Shown here in pieces: positions 26,700-37,034 of a stretch of DNA of 64,000 nt. Within the stretch, counting starts at the first letter, position 1. The number at the start of each line of letters is the position of its first letter. Under the pieces are notes generated by a model. That model was given only the letters and a program-made list of their open reading frames with translations. It did not search any database and was not told the origin of the DNA. Source of the DNA: Flavobacteriales bacterium (GTDB lineage Bacteria; Bacteroidota; Bacteroidia; UBA10329); the NCBI GenBank assembly GCA_020635495.1, contig JACJZQ010000008.1, positions 62,001 to 126,000 of the forward strand, given 5' to 3'. The translations under genes and the position numbers were made by a program.

Positions 26700-28355
26700 A
26701 TGCTTCGCTTCAACGCCATATTGCTTGCCTTTTTCCTGTTCTCAGGACATGTACTGCTTGCGCAGGAAATGGAGGTGGTTAAAAGCGATTCCGTAGCTAA
26801 AATTGAAGGACAACTGTACTCAATTCATGTGGTACAACCCAAGCAAACACTATTCTCCATTGCCAAGGCCTATGAGGTAAAACTCAGCCGCATTGCATTC
26901 GATAATCCGGGTGTTTTGGATGGATTGAAGCTGGGTCAGGCGTTAAAGATCCTTAAAAGCGCCCAAGGAGAAACCAAGCCTGTTGAAGTGTCAAACGAAG
27001 CATTGGAGTTGGATGGTGAATACGTCCTATACAAGGTTCCAAAGCAGCAGACGCTTTACGCCATTTCCAAAGAGTACAATACAACGGTAAGCGCCATTCT
27101 GGATGCTAATCCTGAATTGTCAGATGGGCTGAAGGTGGGTTCAACCATCAGAATTCCTGTGCCGAAAATGCTTGGCGAAAAACAGACCGCTAAAGTGGAA
27201 ATGGTCGGTTTGCCAGATATCATCAAGAATGAAGTTGTAAGGCCAACAGAAAGAGTTGTTGTTCCTGGAAAAATGGGACGAATTGCGTTGATGCTGCCGC
27301 TCTACCTCACTGAGAACGATACGCTGGAAGCCAACAGACTGCCAGAACAACCAGAGAAAGTTTACGAACGTTCGGAGATCGGACTTGCATTCTATGAAGG
27401 ATTTCTTTTGGCTTTGGATACGCTCAAAAAAAGAGGGTTTGAAGCTGATGTAACCGTTATTGATACAGAGAACAGACCTTGGAAGATGCAGCAGATGATC
27501 AAGAAAGGGGAACTGGAAAATTATGACCTCATTATTGGCCCGTTGTACGGAAAAGTGTTTGACGAAGTGTCTAAGTATGCGTACGAGAATTGCATTCCTA
27601 TTGTCAGCCCAACGCTTAAGAACGACCAGATTGTTACTTCCAATGACTATGCATTGAAGCTCATTCCTTCTGAAGAAGCCATGGTTTTCTCGCTTGGCGA
27701 GTATATGTTTCAGTCTGACTCTACCAACAACATCATTGTGCATTATGGTGCTGCCGGTGAGGAAAACCTGATTTGGAATTTCCGAAAAGGACTGGAGGCC
27801 AGCGGCATGAAACCAGCTCACTTTCCAATTGTAGACCTCTCAAAAACCACCAGAGACTCTTTACGATTGAGGTTGTCGCTTACAAGGCGGAACAACGTTG
27901 TTCTTTTGAGCACCAACGAAGTTAAGATGGCCAGCCTAATGCGAGGAATGAGCAATTGGGTGGAGGATGCTTACATCGTTACGTACGCACCAAATGCATG
28001 GCAGGGATTCAAGAACGTTGAGATGGATTATTTCGATATGTTCCGGGTTCATGTGCCAACACCATTTCATGTAGATTATAACAATCTGGAAGTGCAGTAT
28101 TTCGTACAGAAATACAGACAGGTCTACAACAGCGAACCAAGCACTTTCGCTTTCCGAGGCTATGATCTGGCGTATCATCTCATTCAAAATCTGGCAGACA
28201 TCAATGCGAACGGTCTGGATTTCTTGCAACAGGTGGTTGAAACCGGTTTGCAATCAAATTTCAGGTGGAAAAGAACCGCCAATGGTGGTCTGGAGAATTC
28301 AGCGCCCAAAATTGTGGATTACACGAATTACGAATTGAAAATTGCCACAGATTGA
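26700..28355 (+). CDS. LysM-repeat protein with periplasmic-binding-protein-like domain
   Basis: 551 residues. Signal peptide to about LLAQ22. Two LysM domains that bind peptidoglycan: residues 41-86 (HVVQPKQTLFSIAKAYEV) and 109-154 (YKVPKQQTLYAISKEYNTTV). The rest (about 195-551) resembles type 1 periplasmic binding proteins: RIALMLPLYL, GLAFYEGFLLALDTLKKRG, IGPLYGKVFDEV and FAFRGYDLAYHLI. This combination is common in Bacteroidota, where the binding domain may be a wall-bound sensor rather than a transporter part. A 6-bp inverted repeat spans the guaA stop before it. Confidence 0.87.
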   Translation: MLRFNAILLAFFLFSGHVLLAQEMEVVKSDSVAKIEGQLYSIHVVQPKQTLFSIAKAYEVKLSRIAFDNPGVLDGLKLGQALKILKSAQGETKPVEVSNEALELDGEYVLYKVPKQQTLYAISKEYNTTVSAILDANPELSDGLKVGSTIRIPVPKMLGEKQTAKVEMVGLPDIIKNEVVRPTERVVVPGKMGRIALMLPLYLTENDTLEANRLPEQPEKVYERSEIGLAFYEGFLLALDTLKKRGFEADVTVIDTENRPWKMQQMIKKGELENYDLIIGPLYGKVFDEVSKYAYENCIPIVSPTLKNDQIVTSNDYALKLIPSEEAMVFSLGEYMFQSDSTNNIIVHYGAAGEENLIWNFRKGLEASGMKPAHFPIVDLSKTTRDSLRLRLSLTRRNNVVLLSTNEVKMASLMRGMSNWVEDAYIVTYAPNAWQGFKNVEMDYFDMFRVHVPTPFHVDYNNLEVQYFVQKYRQVYNSEPSTFAFRGYDLAYHLIQNLADINANGLDFLQQVVETGLQSNFRWKRTANGGLENSAPKIVDYTNYELKIATD

Positions 28356-29254
28356 GTCTTTCAAAGGAAGAAATAGCTGATTGGTTCCGTAATCTTCAGC
28401 TTCATATCTGTTCAGAGTTGGAAGCCGAAGACGGCAAAGCCAAGTTTGTAGAAGACAATTGGCAGCGGCCAGGCGGTGGTGGAGGTCATACACGTGTAAT
28501 CCAGCACGGAAATGTGTTTGAAAAGGGTGGTGTGAACTTCTCGGCTGTGCACGGTGAACTTTCAGATCGCATTATGCAGGCATTGGGGTTGAACGATAAT
28601 CAGTTCTTCGCAACAGGTGTTTCCATCGTTATTCATCCCATTAACCCATTTGTTCCTATCATTCATATGAATGTACGCTACTTCGAACTCGGAGACGGAA
28701 CATATTGGTTCGGTGGAGGAATTGACCTCACACCACATTACATCCAAAAAGAGGATGCCCAATTTTTCCATTCGGCATTGAAAAGTACATGCGATAGGTT
28801 TGATGCTGATTACTACCCGGAATTCAAGAAGTGGGCTGACGATTATTTCTATATCTCTCACCGCAAGGAAACCCGCGGTATTGGTGGAATCTTCTTTGAT
28901 AGATTGAAGGAAGACCAATCTCATACCAAAGAACAACGTTGGAATTTCGTGCAAGCGGTGGGAGAGACCTTTGCTCCAACCTACAGGCATCTGGTTGCGA
29001 AAAACAAGTCTGCGAAGTATTCGGACAGCAATCTTCAGTGGCGAAACCTGAGAAGAGGTCGTTACGTGGAGTTCAATCTTGTTTATGATAAGGGAACCAA
29101 GTTTGGGCTAGAGACTGATGGAAGAATAGAATCCATCTTAATGAGTCTGCCTGAAACGGCCAGTTGGTTCTACAATTTTCAGCCTGCCGATAACTCTCTA
29201 GAAAGAGAAACATTAGACCTTCTCAGAAAGGATATTGGTTGGGCAGACAACTGA
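28352..29254 (+). CDS. hemF: Oxygen-dependent coproporphyrinogen-III oxidase
   Basis: Decarboxylates two propionates of coproporphyrinogen III, giving protoporphyrinogen IX in aerobic haem synthesis. Motifs: EDNWQRPGGGGGHTRV, WFGGGIDLTPHY, WADDYFYISHR and GRYVEFNLVYDKGTKFGL. A TTG start at 28352, overlapping the preceding TGA as TTGA, gives 300 residues, the family length. Extending upstream to 28265 would overlap the previous gene by 90 nt and add unrelated sequence. It is 26 kb from hemACD. Confidence 0.95.
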   Translation: MSLSKEEIADWFRNLQLHICSELEAEDGKAKFVEDNWQRPGGGGGHTRVIQHGNVFEKGGVNFSAVHGELSDRIMQALGLNDNQFFATGVSIVIHPINPFVPIIHMNVRYFELGDGTYWFGGGIDLTPHYIQKEDAQFFHSALKSTCDRFDADYYPEFKKWADDYFYISHRKETRGIGGIFFDRLKEDQSHTKEQRWNFVQAVGETFAPTYRHLVAKNKSAKYSDSNLQWRNLRRGRYVEFNLVYDKGTKFGLETDGRIESILMSLPETASWFYNFQPADNSLERETLDLLRKDIGWADN

Positions 29255-29276
29255 CATTCTAAGAGTGGTTTTTGGT

Positions 29277-29284
29277 TATTTTTG
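29277..29284 (+). promoter_or_regulatory. -7 box TATTTTTG before the PKD adhesin
   Basis: Exact TAnnTTTG match, 101 nt before the ATG. Unlike the genes with boxes beside the ATG, this one would have a leader of about 95 nt, with room for regulation. No clear -33 TTG. Confidence 0.45.
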
Positions 29285-29385
29285 AGAATAGCTGAAAATC
29301 AACACACGTACACGGTTTTCAGATGGCAACCAATAACGAATTGAATCGTTTTTGAATTGAACGACAATTCGGCCGTTAGACTGAA

Positions 29386-32300
29386 ATGAAAAACCCTCTA
29401 CTCCGCTTACTCTTCGCGGTACTTGTGTTGATGGCATTGATGCCTAAAAAGGCAGATGCATCGCATGCGTTGGGAGCGGAGATAACTTACGAGTGTCTAG
29501 GGGGCGATCAGTATAGAGTTAGGTTGGTTTTCTATCGTGATTGTGGAGGTATTGCGGCACCCACCGCGCCAACTATTTCGATAACATCGTCATGCGGAAA
29601 CCAAAGTTTGGGTATGACGCTACAGCCACCTACGCCCCCGTTTCCACCTTTTGATCAATATCTGGCGCCTTACGAGTTGCCAGTTTACTGCTCACCTTCC
29701 AATTGTAGCAACGGAAATAATCCCGGTATTCAAGAATACGTTTATGAGGCAACCGTTACTCTACCACCTTGTGCCGATTGGACCTTCAGTTACGATCTAT
29801 GCTGCCGGTCTGCCGCTATCAATACGATAAGCGCTCCAGGCAGTCAGGATATTTATGTGAATGCGTTCTTGAATAACGTGGCGGCACCTTGCAATAGTTC
29901 ACCTCAGTTTGATGTCCCTGCAAGAGGTTTCCTTTGCTTGAATGAAGACAATACAATTCTAGCTACAGCTTACGATCCAGATGGAGACCTATTGGTTTAC
30001 AGTTTGTATACGCCTTGGCACAATCCTGGTCAGAGTGTGAATTACACTGGAGGATTCAACCCTAATAATCCGCTCAACAACAATTACTACAACTTCAACA
30101 ATGGTGTAATTACTACCCAACCTACAACCAATGGGCAGATCACAGTTATCGGTGTAATGGTTGAGGAGTACCGGAACGGAGTGCTTATTGGGCGAGTGGT
30201 AAGGGACATGCAGGTTCGCGTTATCAATAACTGTCCGCAGAACCCAGGTAATGATTTTGATATCGACCAAGATGGAATCTTTGATGAGGACACCATTGTG
30301 CTGTGTTCAAACAACGCATTACAACTTGATGTCTATCTCAACAATACATTGCCAGGTTTGAACTACAATATTGTAGCGGAGAATGTGGCTGATTTCAACG
30401 GAGCTAGCTTCACTAATATTGCTGACCCATCTGCACCGGGGGGTGTGGTCGGTCAGTTCATTTGGACTCCTGGTCCAGGTGATATTGGAACAAGTCAGGT
30501 TCTGGTTTTTACAGCCTTTGATGATAATTGTCCGGTTGTTGGATTTGCCAACTTCACGTATGAGTTCATCATTACTGGATTGGAGTTGGAAGTGGACATC
30601 GATACGGTGGCCATTTCATGTACAGACTCCGTAGAAATGAATGCTATCGTTTCTAACGGAACTCCGCCTTACGATTTTCTTTGGAATGATGGATTTGTTG
30701 GGCCTAGCAGGTGGGTAGGAGAAGGTGTTTACGCAGTAGAGGTTACCGACTCTGAAGGGTGTACCGGTAGCGACACCATAACCGTTTACTATGTGGATGA
30801 TCCTGAAGGAGCATTCTTTGAACCTAGTAGTTCTTGTGTCGATTCGGTTGTCAATTTCGTAGACCAATCATTCAGTAATTATCCGCCCAATTTGCCACCA
30901 ATTACCATCGTAGATTGGGTCTGGGATTTTGGAGATGGTTCGGTCTCGACAGGTGTTCAGAATCCAACTCATGCTTATGCAGATGCAGGTCTGTATGACG
31001 TTCAACTAATTGTTACCAACGACCTTGGATGTACCGATACCACCGAAGGACAGGTGTGGGTAAACCCACCACCTCAAGTGGATTTTGTGTTCGAAAATGT
31101 GTGTTCGGATACTCTTTTTACGTTTACAGATCAATCAACAATAGACACAGGTCAGATTGTTTCTTGGGGTTGGGATTTCGGTGATGGTTCTCCACCTGCA
31201 ATAGTTCAGAACGCAACCCATCAATACAATTTAACGGGTTATTATAACGTAACGTTGGTTGCTGTTTCGGATAGTGGTTGCCCGTCATTCCTTACCCAGG
31301 AAGTTTATTCTTTCCCACTTCCGGTTGCAGATTTCTCACCCACAGATGTTTGTATCGGTAACGTTTCCGCATTCACCGATCTTACAGCAGTTTCTGCCGG
31401 AACGGTGGAAGGTTGGCAATGGGATTTTGGCGATGGTGGAACTTCTTTATTGCAAAATCCGGTTTACACCTACGGAGATACAGGTGTGTTTGATGTGACC
31501 TTGATCTCTACCACAGATTCCATCTGTAGAGACACGATTACACAACAGGTTACGGTGCATCCTTCTCCGAATACAGGATTCTTTACCGATACGGTCTGTG
31601 CCCAATTGCCGATGACGTTCACGGATACATCTTCTGTTGCGTCTGGTAACATCGTTTCGTGGAACTGGTATTTTGGAAATGGCGGCACTTCAAATGATCA
31701 GAATACTTCCAACGTGTATGCACTGGGAGGACAATACATTGCATCTCTAGCGGTTGAGACCGATCTGGGTTGTATCGATACCGTATCCCAAACGGTCATA
31801 GTGTATCCAAAACCGAATGCCCAATTCTTAACGCTGGCTGCCTGCTTAAATGACACCAATACGTTTACCGACCAATCTACCGTAGCCACAGGGTCGCAAG
31901 TTGTTGGTTGGGATTGGGATTTTGATGATGCCATCGGAACCTCGGTCGTCCAGTCTCCGACCTATGTTTTTGGCGCCAGTGGCATTTATAACGTTCAACT
32001 CATTGCAGAAACAGATAACGGATGCTTGGATACGGTGGTAAATCCAACTCAAGTGTTCGATCTGCCTGTATCAGACTTCACATTCAATGATGTTTGCGCT
32101 TACGATCCTGCAGTTTTCTTAAACAGTTCCAGTATCCCAGCTGGTTCAATTACTCAGTACAATTGGGATTTTGGAAACGGAACATCATCCAACGCACAGC
32201 AGCCGGTTGGTGTAATGTACGACACGGCAGGTCTGTATACCATAGAACTGATAACGGTATCTAACCAAGGTTGTTTGGATACATTGGAGCAAACGCTTGA

Positions 32301-33630
32301 GATATATCCGGTACCAACTGCCATGTTCACGTTCGATTCTGTGTGCTATCCGTTGGCCACCAGTTTCACAGACCTGTCTACAGTTGGCGGGGCGTATTCT
32401 GTAACGGATTGGGATTGGAAATTTGGAGACGGGCAGATAGCGAGCGGAATTCAAAACCCTACCCATGCTTACACTGCTTGGGGCGATTTTTATGTACAAC
32501 TCAATGTTTCGACAGATTCTGGCTGTGAAGCCGATACAACATTGGGGCCTGTTAGAATTTACCCAAAACCACAGGCTGATTTCAGTGATGAGATTGCCAA
32601 TTGTTTGGAGGATACGACCTTCTTCTTTGATGAGTCTTCCGTGGCGAATTACCCATATGACGTTCTTGTAGCTTGGAATTGGGATTTTGCGGATGGTTCT
32701 AGCAGTTCTGCCACAGATACCAGCCATGTGTATTTGGATGATGGTTTCTATAACGTGGCGCTTGCGATTGAGACCAACCATGGATGTCAGGATACAGTTG
32801 TAATTCCGGTTGAGATCTATCCTCTTCCAGAGGTGGCTTTCACGGTTGATACAAACCAAGGCTGTCAACCATTCCGAGCTTGGTTTACCGATCTGACCAC
32901 AATTACGCCTCCTTATCTGCTGGCGAGTTGGGAATGGAATTTCGGAGATGAACCTGGGACAGTCAGTTCTCAGAATCCTGAACATACTTATTGGGATCAG
33001 GAATTGGGAGATTTTGAAACAGGGGTTTACTCCGTCTCGTTGGAGGTCACATCTGCCAAAGGCTGTGTTTCAGATACTACGTATGTCGATTACATGATAG
33101 AATATCCAAAACCGGATGCGCTGTTTGCCGTAGACCCGGAAAGGACCGACATCATCTTCCCGAAATTCACAGTCACAGACCTTGCATCGCCCAATGTTGT
33201 AGAATGGCTATACGAATGGGGAGATGGAGCAACTTCAACGATTCCGAACCCGACTCATGAATATGCGGATACTGGTTATTACAACATTACGCAGTATGTA
33301 ACCACGCAGTATGGCTGCATGGATACCATTGATATCACGGTTCGGGTAGATCCAGAATTCAGATTTTATATCCCAAATGCGTTTACCCCAGACAACGATG
33401 GCATCAATGAAACGTTCTATGGTTCAGGAATAGGAATTGTCAATTATCAAATGCGTATTTACGACCGTTGGGGCGAGTTGATCTTTGAATCGAATGATGC
33501 CGATTATCATTGGGATGGAACCTACAAAAGCAAACAGGTTCAGAAAGGGGTATATGTTTACCAGTTCGACCTTCTGGATGTCAAAGGCAATCCGCACAAG
33601 TTTCGTGGGCATGTAACCTTAACGAGGTAG
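29386..33630 (+). CDS. Giant PKD-repeat adhesin with T9SS type B sorting domain
   Basis: 1414 residues. Signal peptide (MKNPLLRLLFAVLVLMALM, cut after DA). An N-terminal module (about 25-287) is the same as in the adhesin at 15107: SHALGAEITYECLGG, DPDGDLLVYSL and EEYRNGVLIG. Then a linker domain and one Ig-like/SprB-like segment. About ten PKD domains follow (474-1320), each with WxWDFGDG and a YDVxLI...GCxDT turn. The last 90 residues are the sorting domain (FTPDNDGINETF, YDRWGELIF, WDGTY). Probably surface-displayed; PKD rows usually bind partner proteins or glycans. Confidence 0.93.
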   Translation: MKNPLLRLLFAVLVLMALMPKKADASHALGAEITYECLGGDQYRVRLVFYRDCGGIAAPTAPTISITSSCGNQSLGMTLQPPTPPFPPFDQYLAPYELPVYCSPSNCSNGNNPGIQEYVYEATVTLPPCADWTFSYDLCCRSAAINTISAPGSQDIYVNAFLNNVAAPCNSSPQFDVPARGFLCLNEDNTILATAYDPDGDLLVYSLYTPWHNPGQSVNYTGGFNPNNPLNNNYYNFNNGVITTQPTTNGQITVIGVMVEEYRNGVLIGRVVRDMQVRVINNCPQNPGNDFDIDQDGIFDEDTIVLCSNNALQLDVYLNNTLPGLNYNIVAENVADFNGASFTNIADPSAPGGVVGQFIWTPGPGDIGTSQVLVFTAFDDNCPVVGFANFTYEFIITGLELEVDIDTVAISCTDSVEMNAIVSNGTPPYDFLWNDGFVGPSRWVGEGVYAVEVTDSEGCTGSDTITVYYVDDPEGAFFEPSSSCVDSVVNFVDQSFSNYPPNLPPITIVDWVWDFGDGSVSTGVQNPTHAYADAGLYDVQLIVTNDLGCTDTTEGQVWVNPPPQVDFVFENVCSDTLFTFTDQSTIDTGQIVSWGWDFGDGSPPAIVQNATHQYNLTGYYNVTLVAVSDSGCPSFLTQEVYSFPLPVADFSPTDVCIGNVSAFTDLTAVSAGTVEGWQWDFGDGGTSLLQNPVYTYGDTGVFDVTLISTTDSICRDTITQQVTVHPSPNTGFFTDTVCAQLPMTFTDTSSVASGNIVSWNWYFGNGGTSNDQNTSNVYALGGQYIASLAVETDLGCIDTVSQTVIVYPKPNAQFLTLAACLNDTNTFTDQSTVATGSQVVGWDWDFDDAIGTSVVQSPTYVFGASGIYNVQLIAETDNGCLDTVVNPTQVFDLPVSDFTFNDVCAYDPAVFLNSSSIPAGSITQYNWDFGNGTSSNAQQPVGVMYDTAGLYTIELITVSNQGCLDTLEQTLEIYPVPTAMFTFDSVCYPLATSFTDLSTVGGAYSVTDWDWKFGDGQIASGIQNPTHAYTAWGDFYVQLNVSTDSGCEADTTLGPVRIYPKPQADFSDEIANCLEDTTFFFDESSVANYPYDVLVAWNWDFADGSSSSATDTSHVYLDDGFYNVALAIETNHGCQDTVVIPVEIYPLPEVAFTVDTNQGCQPFRAWFTDLTTITPPYLLASWEWNFGDEPGTVSSQNPEHTYWDQELGDFETGVYSVSLEVTSAKGCVSDTTYVDYMIEYPKPDALFAVDPERTDIIFPKFTVTDLASPNVVEWLYEWGDGATSTIPNPTHEYADTGYYNITQYVTTQYGCMDTIDITVRVDPEFRFYIPNAFTPDNDGINETFYGSGIGIVNYQMRIYDRWGELIFESNDADYHWDGTYKSKQVQKGVYVYQFDLLDVKGNPHKFRGHVTLTR

Positions 33631-33656
33631 TAGAGTAGAGGTCGGGGATTTTCAAC

Positions 33657-36600
33657 ATGCACAATCTGTTTCTAAGAAGTTTAACTCTTGTCTTTGCAAT
33701 GCTGTTTTCGTCAGTACTTGCAATGGCTCAGTACCAGATAAATGGAGCGGCCAGCCAAACGTCATGCAATTGCTTTGAACTGACTCCGAACGTACAGAAT
33801 ATTGGGGGCTCAGTTTGGAATGTCAATCAAATTGATCTGAATAACCCGTTCGACTTCAATTTTCAGGTTTGGTTAGGTTGTGATGAGTTGGGTGCAGACG
33901 GAATTGGTTTCGTACTTCAGCCCGTAAATATCAATCAAGGTGGAATAGCCAGCTCACTGGGATTTGGAGGTATCGTACCTTCTTTGGTGGTGGAAATAGA
34001 TACATGGCCCAATGATGTGACCATGAATGATCCACCAGAAGATCACATTGCCATTCTCCAGAATGGAAATACCAATCATTCTACGGCCGATAACTTGGCT
34101 GGACCAGTAACTGCTAGCAGCACGCAGAACAATATTGAAGATTGCCAATGGCACGATGTTCAGATCATCTGGAACCCGACCATTAATACGTTGGCCGTAT
34201 TCTTTGACGGTGTTTTCAGAACCAGTTATACCGGTAACGTCATTGCTAACATCTTCGGAAATAATCCTAACGTCTATTGGGGTTGGACAGGGGGAACTGG
34301 TGGAGCCAGTGCGGATCAAGCATTTTGCAATACATTGGAACCGAGCTTTACCCAAAGCAACAATGCTTCTTGCGTTGGTGACGTGATTCAGTTGGAAGAC
34401 GCCTCGGTTACATCAACCGGAAACATCTCCAATTACAGTTGGAATTTTGGCGATGGAGCCACAGCAACAGGAAATCCGGTCAGCCATACGTACTCTTCTG
34501 CCGGAAATTTTGATGTGGAACTCACGATCACGGCAGAAGGATGTACGGAAACAACCACTATTCCTGTTACGATAGACCCCGTTCCTGTTGTCAATCTGGG
34601 TGCTGATATTGACATATGTTCGGGAGAATCGGGTCAACTTAATAGCCCTAATTCATTGGGCAGTGGAACCTATTCATGGTCTCCGACAACGGCTCTGAGC
34701 AATGCATCAGCGCCAAGTCCAACATGCACTGCAACTGCCACCACGCAGTACACACTTACCTACACATCCAATAACAACTGTTCAGCTTCGGATAATATCA
34801 CCGTAAACGTAAATCCATTGCCAACAGCCAACGCTGGTGCGGACCAGACCATGTGCGAAAATTCAAGTGTTCAACTTCAGGCTTCGGGCGGTGTGACCTA
34901 CAGTTGGGCGCCAACCACAGGTTTATCAGACCCGAATGTTGTAAATCCGAGTGCCAGCCCTACAAGTACAACAACTTACACGGTTACGGTTACTGATGCC
35001 AATGGTTGTGAAGCAACGGATGATGTTACCATTAATGTGGTGCAGGCACCTACGGTTGATGCAGGAACGGATGAGACCATTTGCGAGGGAGATGATGTGC
35101 AGTTGAATGCAGTTGGTACAGGCACTTTCAGTTGGTCGCCAAGCGGAGGATTGGACAACGCATCTATCCAAAATCCTTTAGCGGGTCCGCAGGTCACCAC
35201 CACCTATTATGCCACGCTTACAGATGGTAATAATTGTTCTGCAACAGATAGTGTAGTGGTTAACGTAGAACCTATTCCAGTAGCCGATTTTCCGAATCCG
35301 CCTGCTGCATGCGATGGTAGCCCTGTGAACTTTACAGATAACTCTTCAGGTATAATTTCAACCTACAGTTGGGATTTTGGTGATACACAGACAGGTTCTG
35401 GGGCCAATCCTCAACACATCTATCCAGGCATCGGAACTTACAATGTATCTCTTACGGTTTCCAGTCCGAATGGCTGTAGTTCCACTACTACCGGCATAGC
35501 AGAAGTGGTCAATGGCCCAACGCCAGATTTTGATGTAACCAACGGACCCGAACTATGTGTTGGTGAGGAGTTGGAAATTTCCGACAACAGCTCTGGCCCT
35601 ATAGCTTCTTACGGTTGGGATTTTGACGATGGAACAACTTCTGCTTTAGTCTCTCCAACGCACGCTTATGCAAGTGTTGGGGCCTTCAGTATTACCGTGA
35701 CGCTTACCGCACCAGATCAATGCGCTACATCTCAGGTTTTGGATGTGGTTGTTTATCCGAACCCGATTGCTGATTTCGCTGCCGACCAAGGTTGTGAAGG
35801 GCAGGCCACGGTTTTCTCAGATGCATCTACGGTTTCTTCAGGTGCCGTACAAGGTTGGGAATGGACGTTTGGAGATGCCACGCCATTGGAGTATGGAGAC
35901 GCGCCAACTCACACCTACGCCTCCTTAGGGACTTATGATGTATCGCTTATTGTGCAGACCGATGCAGGTTGCCGCGATACTGTGACACATCCTGTTAGCG
36001 TAAACCCAACACCTAGTGTGTCTATTTCGGCTAACAATACGTGTCTTGGAGATGAAGTGACGTTTACAAACAGTACTGTTCCGAACGATAACACCATTGC
36101 CAGTTGGAGTTGGCAGTTTGGTGATGGTGCGTCTAGCGATGAGTTCGAACCAAATCACCTCTATGGAACGCTCGGTTCGGTAACCGCGCAACTGATGGCT
36201 GTTTCTGATAGTGGGTGTGTAGGGATGGGAACTACAGACCTGGAAGTTTATCCTTATCCGCAGACAAACTTCAGCTTCTCAGATTATGAGGGTTGTACTC
36301 CAATGGCCATTTCGTTTACGAATGAATCTACCATCAATCCGAATTATTCCATCGGCTCGTACCTCTGGGATTTTGGAGATGGCGTTACCTCAACGGAAAT
36401 GTCACCGTCTCACACTTACGTCACATCTGGAAATTTTGATGTTAGCCTGATCACCACAACGGCAGTAGGAGGCTGTGCCGATACATTGGCTTTCACGGAT
36501 CTGATGCAGATTTTCCTTACTCCAACGGCATCATTCTATTACAGTCCAACCAACGCAACCATGTTGGATCCACGAATTCGGTTTACAAATACTTCCGTGG

Positions 36601-37034
36601 ATGCTACCACGTATGAATGGGATTTTGGTGACGGAAACACATCTTCAAGTGCTAATCCGATGAACGGCTATCCTGCCGAAGGCGACTACACCATCACGTT
36701 GGTTGCTCTGAATGGAATCTGTACTTCTACCACACGACAAGATGTGCATATTGACCCAGAGACGTTCATTTACATTCCGAATTCTTTTACACCCAATGGA
36801 GATGGCCTCAACGATTATTTCATACCAAAGGGAATTGGAATTGAGAACTTCAGCATGGCCATTTACAATAGATGGGGCGAGGAGCTTTTCTACACCAACA
36901 CCATGGATGAGCCTTGGCGTGGTTGGTACAAAGGCGCTGAGTTACCGATTGATACGTACGTTTATCAGATCGATATTATTGATGTGCTGGGTGAACCTAA
37001 GACCTATAGAGGTGGTGTGACCTTGGTGAGATGA
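33657..37034 (+). CDS. L-type lectin/PKD/Ig-like adhesin with T9SS type B sorting domain
   Basis: 1125 residues, 26 nt after the previous adhesin. Signal peptide, then an L-type (legume-like) lectin domain (24-228): FNFQVWLGCDELGADGIGFV, VVEIDTWPNDV and WHDVQIIWNPTINTLAVFFD. Next one PKD domain, three Ig-like repeats of the same type as in the gene at 15107 (xICxGxxxQL, WSPxxGL), six more PKD domains, and the sorting domain (1037-1125, NSFTPNGDGLNDYF, YNRWGEELF). Predicted carbohydrate-binding surface adhesin exported by T9SS. The stop codon directly abuts that of lolA. Confidence 0.93.
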   Translation: MHNLFLRSLTLVFAMLFSSVLAMAQYQINGAASQTSCNCFELTPNVQNIGGSVWNVNQIDLNNPFDFNFQVWLGCDELGADGIGFVLQPVNINQGGIASSLGFGGIVPSLVVEIDTWPNDVTMNDPPEDHIAILQNGNTNHSTADNLAGPVTASSTQNNIEDCQWHDVQIIWNPTINTLAVFFDGVFRTSYTGNVIANIFGNNPNVYWGWTGGTGGASADQAFCNTLEPSFTQSNNASCVGDVIQLEDASVTSTGNISNYSWNFGDGATATGNPVSHTYSSAGNFDVELTITAEGCTETTTIPVTIDPVPVVNLGADIDICSGESGQLNSPNSLGSGTYSWSPTTALSNASAPSPTCTATATTQYTLTYTSNNNCSASDNITVNVNPLPTANAGADQTMCENSSVQLQASGGVTYSWAPTTGLSDPNVVNPSASPTSTTTYTVTVTDANGCEATDDVTINVVQAPTVDAGTDETICEGDDVQLNAVGTGTFSWSPSGGLDNASIQNPLAGPQVTTTYYATLTDGNNCSATDSVVVNVEPIPVADFPNPPAACDGSPVNFTDNSSGIISTYSWDFGDTQTGSGANPQHIYPGIGTYNVSLTVSSPNGCSSTTTGIAEVVNGPTPDFDVTNGPELCVGEELEISDNSSGPIASYGWDFDDGTTSALVSPTHAYASVGAFSITVTLTAPDQCATSQVLDVVVYPNPIADFAADQGCEGQATVFSDASTVSSGAVQGWEWTFGDATPLEYGDAPTHTYASLGTYDVSLIVQTDAGCRDTVTHPVSVNPTPSVSISANNTCLGDEVTFTNSTVPNDNTIASWSWQFGDGASSDEFEPNHLYGTLGSVTAQLMAVSDSGCVGMGTTDLEVYPYPQTNFSFSDYEGCTPMAISFTNESTINPNYSIGSYLWDFGDGVTSTEMSPSHTYVTSGNFDVSLITTTAVGGCADTLAFTDLMQIFLTPTASFYYSPTNATMLDPRIRFTNTSVDATTYEWDFGDGNTSSSANPMNGYPAEGDYTITLVALNGICTSTTRQDVHIDPETFIYIPNSFTPNGDGLNDYFIPKGIGIENFSMAIYNRWGEELFYTNTMDEPWRGWYKGAELPIDTYVYQIDIIDVLGEPKTYRGGVTLVR

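Noticed and set aside
28265..28351. GTG start for hemF inside the LysM gene
   Set aside because: The added residues do not resemble HemF; the TTG at 28352 gives the usual length.
15170..37034. CRISPR-like or tandem nucleotide repeats in the adhesins
   Set aside because: Repeats are visible at protein level only; the DNA copies are too diverged and there are no spacers or direct repeats of constant length.
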